A program made the position numbers and the translations under genes. From NCBI GenBank assembly GCA_020720905.1, contig DYNT01000052.1:1-8626 (forward strand): a stretch of DNA of 8,626 bases, read 5' to 3'. Numbering within the stretch: the stretch's first letter is position 1; each line of letters starts with the position of its first letter. The notes beneath the pieces are model-generated. The model did no database searches and was not told the DNA's origin. It saw only the letters and a list, made by a program, of their open reading frames with translations. Source of the stretch: Micavibrio aeruginosavorus (GTDB lineage: Bacteria; Pseudomonadota; Alphaproteobacteria; UBA9219). This document shows, piece after piece, positions 1 through 5,945 of the stretch.

Positions 1-139
1 AAAGCTGCGTGTCTTGGTACCATTCAAGGCTTTCCTCCGCCGAAATCTCAAGAGGGCCTTCTTGCGCGGCGCAAGGCAACGCAACCCCAAGAAACAGGCT
101 CAAAGAAAAAACAAGAAAAAAGAATGCGCGCAAAGTCAT
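1..139 (-). CDS. lptA: LptA, LPS transport periplasmic protein (N-terminal part; 3' end outside window)
   Basis: Only the first 46 codons are in the window; the gene runs off the left edge. The product begins with a basic and hydrophobic signal peptide (MTLRAFFFLVFSLSLFLGVA) and a likely cleavage site after ALPCAA near residue 25. The mature start, GPLEISAEESLEWYQDTQL, matches the opening beta strands of the OstA/LptA fold, where a conserved 'I-A-ESLEW' stretch precedes the first hairpin. Known role of the family: LptA forms the periplasmic bridge that carries lipopolysaccharide from the LptBFGC complex in the inner membrane to LptD in the outer membrane. The ATG at 139 is the only good start. 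It lies five bases after the lptC stop and has no clear Shine-Dalgarno site, so translation is probably coupled to lptC. The lptC-lptA order is the usual one in Alphaproteobacteria. Identification rests on the short N-terminus plus context. Confidence 0.85.
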   Translation of the reverse strand, partial: MTLRAFFFLVFSLSLFLGVALPCAAQEGPLEISAEESLEWYQDTQL

Positions 140-144
140 ACGGT

Positions 145-861
145 CTATCGTGAAGGGGAATGATTGATATTCGGTTTATCAGAGTGACGGCTTTCCTGCA
201 AATGAAGGGTGGCCGTCGCAGGCCCCGTGATCACAATTGTACGCCCAGAATCCAAGGCGCGAAAGCCAGCCCCACGGATAACCCCAAAATTACCATTAAT
301 GACAACAGGTTGGCCGCCCCACGCAAGCCCTTTGGGAATATCCACGTTCATCTCACTGGAAGAAAAGCGATAACCCTTATCATGAAAAAACTCAACATGG
401 CCGCCAAGCCACAATTGTTTTGTGCTTTGGTCAAGGCGACCTTGATCCGCCCGCCCATCCAGCCACGCGCCCCCCTCCAAAGCGAGTTCGCCCTTGGGAG
501 CCTCTAAATCAATCATGTTTTTGTTGTTGGCCGCTTGCAAAGCCCTGTCCGCCGTAAGCGTATAAGGATTATTTTTGGCGTCCAGTCCGTTGAGATTAAG
601 TTTTTCAATCATCAAATTAGGGACATTATCAACAACCGTCAGGGAAATACTGTTGGAACTCCACAATGGCCACAGAAAAAGCAAAGCAAGCCCAAACAGC
701 ACCGTTATGGGTAAAAGCCAGCGAAAAAGGCTGACAAACCGGCTATAGCCATGACTGTCCGCCTTCGCCCGCGACGTATCACGCGGACGAAGCGTCGCAA
801 GAACGGCATCTTTCTCTTCGCAAGGCTCCATCGTAGAGGGTGGCTGTGTCATAGCGTCCAC
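145..861 (-). CDS. lptC: LptC, LPS export ABC transporter periplasmic protein
   Basis: This is a 238-residue protein from a GTG start at 861; an ATG at 852 would give 235. The N-terminal 45 residues are cytoplasmic and charged. One membrane segment follows at about residues 47-67 (LLPITVLFGLALLFLWPLW). A beta-rich LptC (formerly DUF1239) domain fills residues 75-218, with typical pieces such as NGLDAKNNPYTLTADRA, LEAPKGELALEGGAWL and a late 'VINGNFGVIRGAGF' strand. Family role: a bitopic inner-membrane protein bound to LptBFG that passes LPS to LptA. The GTG start has GGGG four bases upstream, within a run that overlaps the stop of the preceding Nudix gene. The ATG would have a longer, less good spacing, so the start is not settled. 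The gap to the Nudix gene is eight bases and to lptA five, so all three are probably one transcript. Confidence 0.9.
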   Translation of the reverse strand: MDAMTQPPSTMEPCEEKDAVLATLRPRDTSRAKADSHGYSRFVSLFRWLLPITVLFGLALLFLWPLWSSNSISLTVVDNVPNLMIEKLNLNGLDAKNNPYTLTADRALQAANNKNMIDLEAPKGELALEGGAWLDGRADQGRLDQSTKQLWLGGHVEFFHDKGYRFSSSEMNVDIPKGLAWGGQPVVINGNFGVIRGAGFRALDSGRTIVITGPATATLHLQESRHSDKPNINHSPSR

Positions 862-869
862 TATACCCC

Positions 870-1730
870 TTAAGCCCTTAGCGCGTCCATCGCCGTTTGA
901 AGAGCCGCATACTCCGGATCATTGGACGTTATCACGCCATGCCGCAAGAAGAAGTCAATCAGAACCAGATTGCAATTGAACTTAAAGCGATCCGTCTCAC
1001 GCACCAAAGCCAGCACGTCCCGCGCAGGCATCAAGATAAAGCTTCCAACCTCACCATCCGTGTTGGTGGGCGTCATCCCTTCTGGCATCTCTAAATCAAA
1101 AATAAAGAGCGTATCGTTGCGCAGACCCTTCATCTTTTCAACTTTGTAGCTTAAGGAGCCCACGGCACAAGCGCCCTTAACACTCTCGGCAGAAAGCCCC
1201 GCTTCTTCCCACGCCTCTTTGGCCACATTAGCCTCTATGCTAAGGCCAAGGGGTAAGCCGCCGCCGATCATGTTATCCAGCTTGCCTGGATCAATGCGCC
1301 GATCCTTAGAGCGTTCGGCAATCCACAGATAAAGGCCGTCTGCGCGGCGCACATACCCGTTCACATGAACGCCATGCCCCTTAACCCCAAACCAAGGAAT
1401 GGCGGCGCGATCAATCCTTGCCAGCGGCTCATCCCCCCATTTTTGAAGAACGGGGTAAATCTCGCCGTGCAGCGGCACCCCATGAAAATCGGATAGGAGG
1501 CAACTGGCCTTCCACAACGCAACGGTACGAGGCTCAAACGCGTCATGAGGCGGCGCAAGGATCAAGCAATCATCCTGTAGAACAAAGTCTTCCTCTTGCC
1601 CTAAAAACAAGCCGATCTCACGCCGCACCCATCCCACAGGAACGCCGCCCACGATAAAAGGCATCAACAACGACAGATTGTGATGCGTGCAAGCGCGGAC
1701 ATGCCGCATAAAACAGGACGACGTATTCAT
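870..1730 (-). CDS. Nudix hydrolase with N-terminal DUF4743 (Tnr3/NUDT20-24-like)
   Basis: This 286-residue protein has two parts. Residues 8-110 resemble DUF4743, with the family-style opening MRHVRACTHHN and 'PVGWVRREI'. Residues 115-265 form a Nudix domain. The Nudix box spans G158 to L179, ending KEAWEEAGL; E172, E175 and E176 are the expected metal-binding glutamates. The usual Arg before the first of these is Lys171, and the upstream Glu of the canonical box is absent; both changes are also typical of the plant NUDT20/24 and yeast Tnr3-type relatives. A conserved 'NTDGEVGSFILMPARDV' follows. Members of this group have been shown to hydrolyse damaged (oxidised) thiamine diphosphate derivatives, so a house-cleaning role is likely by family, not proven here. 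The ATG at 1730 has only a weak GAG upstream; Met8 is an alternative start. It sits eight bases ahead of lptC, an unusual partnership. Confidence 0.85.
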   Translation of the reverse strand: MNTSSCFMRHVRACTHHNLSLLMPFIVGGVPVGWVRREIGLFLGQEEDFVLQDDCLILAPPHDAFEPRTVALWKASCLLSDFHGVPLHGEIYPVLQKWGDEPLARIDRAAIPWFGVKGHGVHVNGYVRRADGLYLWIAERSKDRRIDPGKLDNMIGGGLPLGLSIEANVAKEAWEEAGLSAESVKGACAVGSLSYKVEKMKGLRNDTLFIFDLEMPEGMTPTNTDGEVGSFILMPARDVLALVRETDRFKFNCNLVLIDFFLRHGVITSNDPEYAALQTAMDALRA

Positions 1731-1792
1731 TCAAAACTCGATGGTCGCAAAAGCTGCAGAAACTTTTAGGGCATCACGACAAAAAGGCAAAT

Positions 1793-1827
1793 GAAAACGG
1801 CCTCCGCACATATCCGTGAGGAGGCCG
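1793..1827 (-). terminator. Rho-independent terminator after the small Pro-rich gene
   Basis: The arms cggcctcc (1798-1805) and ggaggccg (1820-1827) are perfectly complementary over 8 bp. After a single g/a mismatch, CAC and GTG extend the stem by 3 bp around a six-base loop. Read on the minus strand, the hairpin is followed by TTTTCATTTGCC and then TTTTT. It lies 30 bases beyond the stop at 1858, so it should end that transcript and separate it from the Nudix-lptC-lptA operon, whose promoter must then lie in about 1731-1797. No convincing -35/-10 pair was found there. Confidence 0.8.
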
Positions 1828-1857
1828 CCTCGTCCCTATTCCTTTATCGCGCTGACA

Positions 1858-2049
1858 TCATGCGCTGACATCGATCGTAGCGCCCCGCCCCGATTCAACG
1901 GGGGGCGGGGGCGGCGGTGGAGGCGAAGCCTCCGCAACAACAGGCGCCTCGGCTGCCACGGGAACACTGTTAACGGCACTGGCAACTTGCGTTGATATGG
2001 CGCCCTGCTGGGCAATAGCTCCTAGACTGGTCATGATTATCTCCACCAC
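1858..2049 (-). CDS. Small Pro-rich protein with YjfB-like C-terminus
   Basis: A 63-residue protein from GTG at 2049, or 58 residues from ATG at 2034. The N-terminal third is polar and Ala-rich (TSLGAIAQQGAISTQVASAV). A Val/Ala/Pro segment follows, then eight consecutive prolines, and the end is GRGATIDVSA. The last residues resemble the 'G-TIDV-A' ending of the short putative motility protein family YjfB (PF14070), but the central Lys-containing helix of that family is not evident, so the assignment is tentative. Two ribosome sites exist: AAAGGAG seven bases before the GTG, and TGGAG six bases before the ATG. It has no signal peptide and no membrane segment. It stands alone, with about 120 bases to the TPR gene upstream and a strong terminator downstream. 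The good ribosome sites and dedicated terminator argue that it is a real gene; its function is unknown. Confidence 0.65.
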   Translation of the reverse strand: MVEIIMTSLGAIAQQGAISTQVASAVNSVPVAAEAPVVAEASPPPPPPPPVESGRGATIDVSA

Positions 2050-2056
2050 CTATGAA

Positions 2057-2063
2057 CTCCTTT
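2057..2063 (-). promoter_or_regulatory. Shine-Dalgarno site AAAGGAG of the small Pro-rich gene
   Basis: On the minus strand AAAGGAG ends seven bases before the GTG at 2049, which favours the 63-residue form. A second weaker site, TGGAG, lies six bases before the in-frame ATG at 2034, so both forms could be made. The remaining bases up to 2172 are AT-rich and show no clear promoter hexamer pair. Confidence 0.6.
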
Positions 2064-2172
2064 ACTATTCCTAGTATGCCTTATAATGATTTCAAAATGA
2101 ATAAGATTGGGGCATCATCTGCAATAAAATGGTTAATATTTTATGAAGGACTTAAAGGGAGCTAGCCAACGA

Positions 2173-5100
2173 TTATTTCTTCTTGTCTTTTCTGTACGAA
2201 TCTAAAACGCTGCGGAACATATCAACATCGGACAGGCAGCCTTGAACCGCATAAATATCTTTCATCCCTGTCATTTTCTCTGGGCTGGTCAGGACGCGAA
2301 ACAAGCCCGCCTTGCTGGTTTTATCCATGGCCGCCCCGTATTCAGCCGCCGCATGATCCAGCCCCGTTAAATCCCCCGCCTGCGCCATCGCCACGGCAGC
2401 ATGAACAAGCCATGTTGCCTTTTCTTCGCTCAAAGCCTCGCCTGCTTTAGGTGCGCCCACAAGCGCCAGCAGCGCCTTGGTCGCATCGCCCCATTGTTTG
2501 GCGCGAAGAGCCATATCGGCGCGCAGCAACAGGGCGGGCTGTCCGCCGCCTTCTGGCAACGCGGCAAGGGCTTCTTGATATTTCCCCAGCTCGGACAACG
2601 CGCGGGCCCGCAAAAGCTGGCGCTCGTCCTTTGTTGTCTGCGTCAAAGTCGCCGCCTCGCCTTGACTTTGATCCAGCAACGCAAGCGCCGCCTCGGCCTT
2701 ATGATCCAAAAGCCTAACGCCCGCAAGGCGCGTTAGTATTTTTGCTTTTTCTTCCGGCTGGGACGTGTTCTTGATCAACGCCTCAAGGAGTTTAGCGGCC
2801 TGATCCAGCAAATCGATAGCGACAAGGCGTTCCGCCAGATTGAGCCGCACAGCGTTGCCGTCTTCCCCCGCCGGAATCAAATCTTGATGATTGGTATAAA
2901 GAGACAGCGCATCAATAGGCGATAAATCACGGCCAAGATCGGTCATATAAATATCATGAAACGTCTTGATCATGTCCGCCCGCAACGCCGTTGTTTGGGA
3001 AGATGAGGGGAAAAGGCGCAAAGCTTGTGACAACACGGTAAAGCCCGCTTGAAAGTCTTTGGCCTCCAAATAATAACCGCCAAGGCGCTTTAAAATATCA
3101 AGCTCAAGATCATCGCCGCGCCAAGCATAACGCAAGCCCTCTAACCGATCGACGGCTTGCTTGGGCGTCAACGATTTGGTCGCAACGCCAAGATCAATAA
3201 GCGCCAGCTCGGCGCGGATTTTATAAAGGCGATCCGCTCCACGAACAACCTGCCGCCACAGAGCCTCAGCCTTATCGGCATGGCCCGCCTTACTATACAA
3301 GACGCCGCGTAAATACCGCATGGCGGCCTGCGCCGAAGGGGAAAAGTCTTTCTTTTCGCCCAAACGCGACAACCATTCCGAAGCTTCCCTGTCTTGATCG
3401 ACGGCCAGCGCTGCCTCAGCCGCCAAAATAGCAAAACGCGAAAACAACGGATCGGGATATTGATCCAGAACACCGCGCGATAAATTAAAGAGCTCCCTTG
3501 CCGCTACAAAATCACGCGCAAGGCCTGCCCCGTAAGCGCGCCAAAGGATGATATCGGTCTGCTCCTTTAAAGCGGGCTGCGATAAATCGACAAGCCCGTC
3601 TTGCACGCGCCCCGTCAGCAACCTGACCGCCCCGCGCAATGCACGATATTCAGGATAAACCTCAATCTCTGGCAAGGTTTTGCGAAGCAACTCCAGCGTG
3701 GCGAGAGCCTCATGCCCCATGCCATGCGAGAAATAAAGGCGCGCCAGATCAAGGCGAGGCAGCACACGCTCGTCCTCGGAAACGGCAATAATCGTCTGCA
3801 TCAATTTTTGCCGCGTCTGCGTGAACGTCTCCCCCGCAGAGCCCGCCCAGCTTTCAAAATCAAACAAAGGTTTTTCGTTAGCGCTGCCACGATGAACAGC
3901 ATGAGGATCCCGCCCCGTATCCTGCAAGGGTGAAAGTTTAAGACCCCCTTCCGCCGAAATCTCGATGCCATCGGGGACAAGGCGCGCCGTGACTTTTTCA
4001 TGCCAAGGCTTAATCACAAGGCCTTGCGCAGCAGGGACGATCAAAAAGTCAGAGAGCCTTCTTTTGATCGTAAACGCGCCCGTTTCTTTAAAAGGAAGAA
4101 CGATTAACTCATCCCCCACAACAGGATCACGAAGCCTGACAGGTTCGGGCGGATTGGCGGAAGGAAGCAGCAAACGCGCCCCTAAAGCAAAGTGTGGTTG
4201 CGAAAGAAACTCGGTTGAAAGCGACGTTGTTTTACCAAGAGGAACCAAAAAAACTTCCCACGCCGTGCCTTTGCGCGTGGCACGGACGCCGATTTGATCG
4301 GGAACCGCTATACGAAAGCCCGTTTGCCGCAGCAAAGCCAAAGGCTCTACCTTAACGCGAGGCGGCGGCGAGGTGATAAGCGCATCCCCCACCAGCTTAC
4401 GATCGAACACAATGTTCACATACCCTGCCCGCACAAAAATGGCCGTCCCGACTTCAATTTTTGGATTCAAAACGGCGACAGGCATCGGCGGATTCTCCTG
4501 CGCTATGGCCATAATCTCGCTTTCCGTCTTGGCATCCAATCGTGTCGTTGCAGCAGGGGGCCAATTAAGAACAGGCTGCTCTGGCAGGGATTCTTCTGCT
4601 TTTTCTTCAACCGCAACAACGGGCGCGGGCGAGGAATCTGGCAAAGGCGTCGCCTGAGCCTCTGGCTGCGCAGCTTCTACCCCCTCCAACGCAGCCGGAA
4701 CGGCTTCTGGCTCTTTTGCTTTTTCTGGCGCTAAAACCGCTTGTTTTTCAGCTTCTAGCTGACGTGCCACAGGAGGCACAGGGGAAGGCGGAGGCGATGG
4801 CGGAGACGAGGGGGGGGCTGAGGGGAGAGAGGGCGGAAGCTCTTTGGCCACGCCTCCCTTTATATCAATCACAAGGGATCGATCGCTCATAAAATCTTTT
4901 AAGGTTGCCTGCGGCGCAACGGAAAAAGAAACAGCAAGAGGAGCCCCGTCATCAGCCCCCGTCACAACATGAAAGCCTTTGGCTCGTGATAATTTGGAAG
5001 GAGGCAGAACGGCCTTCGCCGCCTTTGAAAAGCGAACGGTCACACGCTCGCCCTCACGCTCAATTTTATACCCCATTCCTACGGGCGCATCAAAAACGAC

Positions 5101-5250
5101 GCGATCAAACGAGGGGTGCTGCCCCGTCCTTAAAACAACAGCCACGCCTCCACTTATCACCTGCGCTGTTTTTTCAGCAGCCGCCAACGACAACGGCGCC
5201 CCAAAGAGGGCGGCAACACAACAAACAATAACAAAAGGGGCTCGCGACAT
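2173..5250 (-). CDS. Large exported protein: AMIN-like domain, Pro-rich linker, TPR-like repeats
   Basis: A 1025-residue protein from ATG 5250. A GTG at 5262 would add four residues, but the ATG places a compact signal peptide (MSRAPFVIVCCVAALFGAP, cleavage near SLAAA) exactly at the N-terminus. Neither start has a clear ribosome site. Residues about 30-135 look like an AMIN-type beta domain (HPSFDRVVFDAPVG, then ERVTVRFS, ending RSLVIDIKG). Residues 136-240 are a Pro/Ala/Glu-rich linker. Residues 260-440 form a second beta-rich region. From about 480 to 990 the chain is helical, with TPR-like pairs such as LARLYFSHGMGHEALATLEL, LRGVLYSKAGHADKAEALW and RARALSELGKYQEALAALP. AMIN domains bind cell-wall or envelope structures in other proteins, so a periplasmic scaffold role is inferred. 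Long TPR proteins of this layout occur in Rhodospirillales; I cannot name a function. The Lys-rich tail ends YRKDKKK. Confidence 0.85.
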   Translation of the reverse strand: MSRAPFVIVCCVAALFGAPLSLAAAEKTAQVISGGVAVVLRTGQHPSFDRVVFDAPVGMGYKIEREGERVTVRFSKAAKAVLPPSKLSRAKGFHVVTGADDGAPLAVSFSVAPQATLKDFMSDRSLVIDIKGGVAKELPPSLPSAPPSSPPSPPPSPVPPVARQLEAEKQAVLAPEKAKEPEAVPAALEGVEAAQPEAQATPLPDSSPAPVVAVEEKAEESLPEQPVLNWPPAATTRLDAKTESEIMAIAQENPPMPVAVLNPKIEVGTAIFVRAGYVNIVFDRKLVGDALITSPPPRVKVEPLALLRQTGFRIAVPDQIGVRATRKGTAWEVFLVPLGKTTSLSTEFLSQPHFALGARLLLPSANPPEPVRLRDPVVGDELIVLPFKETGAFTIKRRLSDFLIVPAAQGLVIKPWHEKVTARLVPDGIEISAEGGLKLSPLQDTGRDPHAVHRGSANEKPLFDFESWAGSAGETFTQTRQKLMQTIIAVSEDERVLPRLDLARLYFSHGMGHEALATLELLRKTLPEIEVYPEYRALRGAVRLLTGRVQDGLVDLSQPALKEQTDIILWRAYGAGLARDFVAARELFNLSRGVLDQYPDPLFSRFAILAAEAALAVDQDREASEWLSRLGEKKDFSPSAQAAMRYLRGVLYSKAGHADKAEALWRQVVRGADRLYKIRAELALIDLGVATKSLTPKQAVDRLEGLRYAWRGDDLELDILKRLGGYYLEAKDFQAGFTVLSQALRLFPSSSQTTALRADMIKTFHDIYMTDLGRDLSPIDALSLYTNHQDLIPAGEDGNAVRLNLAERLVAIDLLDQAAKLLEALIKNTSQPEEKAKILTRLAGVRLLDHKAEAALALLDQSQGEAATLTQTTKDERQLLRARALSELGKYQEALAALPEGGGQPALLLRADMALRAKQWGDATKALLALVGAPKAGEALSEEKATWLVHAAVAMAQAGDLTGLDHAAAEYGAAMDKTSKAGLFRVLTSPEKMTGMKDIYAVQGCLSDVDMFRSVLDSYRKDKKK

Positions 5251-5262
5251 GGCAGAGAACAC

Positions 5263-5282
5263 GATTAAGAGAGGTCTTAACC
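5263..5282 (-). repeat. Short palindrome just upstream of the TPR gene start
   Basis: TTAAGA (5265-5270) and TCTTAA (5275-5280) form a perfect 6-bp inverted repeat around a four-base spacer. In minus-strand RNA a G-U and a G-C pair extend the stem to 8 bp, with loop CCUC. It ends 12 bases before the ATG at 5250 and directly abuts the alternative GTG at 5262. It could be an operator or a leader hairpin affecting ribosome access; neither is shown. Confidence 0.4.
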
Positions 5283-5300
5283 ATTTACCCCATACGCAAG

Positions 5301-5349
5301 AAAAAAAACAGCTATAATTATCGCGCTATGGGTCATCAGCGCAATTATA
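5301..5349 (-). terminator. Hairpin plus eight-T run in the TPR gene leader (terminator or attenuator candidate)
   Basis: On the minus strand, TATAATT-GCGCT (5349-5338) pairs with AGCGC-GAT-AATTATA (5327-5313): 5 GC-rich bp and 7 AT bp separated by a three-base bulge, with a ten-base loop. Four bases later comes TTTTTTTT (5308-5301). This is the shape of an intrinsic terminator, although the lower stem is AT-only and therefore weak. It stands about 50 bases before the ATG of the TPR gene. It may be a backup terminator for the gene upstream or a conditional attenuator for the TPR gene. Confidence 0.45.
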
Positions 5350-5358
5350 CTACGTCAA

Positions 5359-5447
5359 CTTGAAAACCCGAAAACTTTTTGGCCGCGTCTGTTGTGTTTC
5401 CTTTGGTTTATGCGTCTTGGCGGAGAAAAATTTTTCGGGGTTTCAAG
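5359..5447. repeat. Long inverted repeat, 16-bp arms with one mismatch
   Basis: The left arm (5359-5374, cttgaaaacccgaaaa) and right arm (5432-5447, ttttcggggtttcaag) are complementary at 15 of 16 positions. After a single mismatch, ttttt (5376-5380) pairs with aaaaa (5426-5430), and ccgc (5383-5386) with gcgg (5420-5423). About 33 bases form the loop. The structure is too long for an ordinary operator and lacks a following T run on either strand. It could be part of a small RNA, a leader RNA or a protein-binding cruciform. Confidence 0.6.
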
Positions 5448-5471
5448 CGGACGGACTATAGCGCAGGAAAG

Positions 5472-5495
5472 GCGCGGCTTTCGAAAAAGCCGCGC
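5472..5495 (-). terminator. Hairpin after the small secreted-protein gene
   Basis: GCGCGGCTTT (5472-5481) and AAAGCCGCGC (5486-5495) form a perfect 10-bp stem closed by the four-base loop cgaa. It lies 17 bases beyond the stop codon at 5513. Read on the minus strand it is followed by CTTTCC, a weak T tract. It is a likely terminator for the gene at 5513-5878, and at least a 3' stabilising hairpin. Confidence 0.65.
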
Positions 5496-5512
5496 ATCGA
5501 GACAAAAGACCA

Positions 5513-5878
5513 TTAAGGTGCAGACGCAGAGGCCGCACCAGTTTTTTTCTGCAACTTTTCCTGAATCTTAGCCCTGTGTTGTTCGCGATTAGCTTGATGC
5601 GCTTCTTTCGCTTTTTCCCGCATGGCTTTCATCTTCTCGCGATTGGCTTTAAGACGTTCAGCGCTTGGCTTCACCTTTTCCTTGATCGCCTTAATTTCAC
5701 CTTGCGCGGCCTTCATTATTTCCGCATCACCCTTCATTGATTCTTTAAGCGTTTGCATTTCTTGTCTGAGCGCATTATTGGCCGCAGCAGGCGCAGCCGC
5801 GTTTTGCGCCTGTGCGCCTACCGTTATGGTGAAAGACAAAGCAAGCAGAGCGAGATAAAACGACACTGACTGTTTCAT
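5513..5878 (-). CDS. Small exported Lys-rich coiled-coil protein
   Basis: A 121-residue protein with a clear signal peptide (MKQSVSFYLALLALSFTITV) and a cleavage site after GAQA at residue 24. The mature part, about 97 residues, starts with an Ala/Asn-rich segment. From about residue 36 to 112 it is a continuous charged helix with repeated Lys/Glu/Ala/Met spacing (QTLKESMKGDAEIMKAAQGE, then EKMKAMREKAKEAHQANREQ). It ends in an Ala/Ser tail. The ATG at 5878 is fixed by AAGGAG seven bases upstream; the reading frame is open further into xerD, but those codons precede the signal peptide and have no such site. No family is recognised. The size and charged helical nature recall small periplasmic chaperone-like proteins of the Spy/CpxP type, but their LTxxQ motifs are absent. 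It is flanked by hairpins on both sides, so it probably has its own regulation. Confidence 0.75.
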   Translation of the reverse strand: MKQSVSFYLALLALSFTITVGAQAQNAAAPAAANNALRQEMQTLKESMKGDAEIMKAAQGEIKAIKEKVKPSAERLKANREKMKAMREKAKEAHQANREQHRAKIQEKLQKKTGAASASAP

Positions 5879-5885
5879 AGGAAAA

Positions 5886-5891
5886 CTCCTT
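5886..5891 (-). promoter_or_regulatory. Shine-Dalgarno site AAGGAG that sets the start at 5878
   Basis: AAGGAG on the minus strand ends seven bases before the ATG at 5878, an ideal spacing. It excludes the longer open frame that reaches to 6100 inside xerD, because the signal peptide begins exactly at this ATG. Confidence 0.75.
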
Positions 5892-5903
5892 AGCAAAAGA
5901 GGA

Positions 5904-5942
5904 AAAACGAAGAGAAGGATACTCTTATCCTTTTTTCGTTTT
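5904..5942 (-). terminator. Two-part hairpin terminator after xerD
   Basis: aaaacgaa (5904-5911) pairs with ttcgtttt (5935-5942), and inside an internal loop aaggata (5915-5921) pairs with tatcctt (5926-5932) around a four-base loop. The stem therefore totals 15 perfect bp. It begins three bases after the xerD stop. On the minus strand the 3' arm ends in TTTT and continues TCCTCTTTTGC; on the plus strand it ends TTTTCTTT, so it could work in both directions. It separates xerD from the small secreted-protein gene. Confidence 0.65.
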
Positions 5943-5945
5943 CTT

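Larger units (their letters stand above)
5251..5512. other. 262-base intergenic region with several inverted repeats
   Basis: This is the longest stretch without a gene. It holds, from left to right: a short palindrome next to the TPR start (5263-5282), a hairpin followed by eight Ts on the minus strand (5301-5349), a long inverted repeat (5359-5447) and the hairpin that closes the small secreted-protein gene (5472-5495). No ORF with a ribosome site and no tRNA-like fold was seen. Minus-strand TATAAT (5349-5344) and TTGACG (5358-5353) occur but are only three bases apart, so they do not form a standard promoter together. The promoter of the TPR gene must lie somewhere here or further upstream. 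Confidence 0.6.

Noticed and set aside
160..507. Plus-strand open frame of 115 codons opposite lptC
   Set aside because: It is antisense to a well-supported gene, has no ribosome site and its protein shows no family-like sequence.
4770..4830. Purine-rich, repetitive stretch as a possible tandem-repeat element
   Set aside because: It is the Pro/Ser-rich linker of the TPR protein and is explained by codons for proline.
5313..5318. Plus-strand TATAAT as a promoter for an antisense or small RNA
   Set aside because: No -35-like hexamer lies 16-18 bases upstream, and no plus-strand gene or clear terminator follows.
5310..5352. Possible dif-like recombination site near xerD, because of the paired TATAATT arms
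   Set aside because: The arms and the spacer do not resemble known XerC/XerD binding halves (the 6-8 base centre and the TTATG-type arm are missing), and a hairpin with a T run explains the symmetry better.
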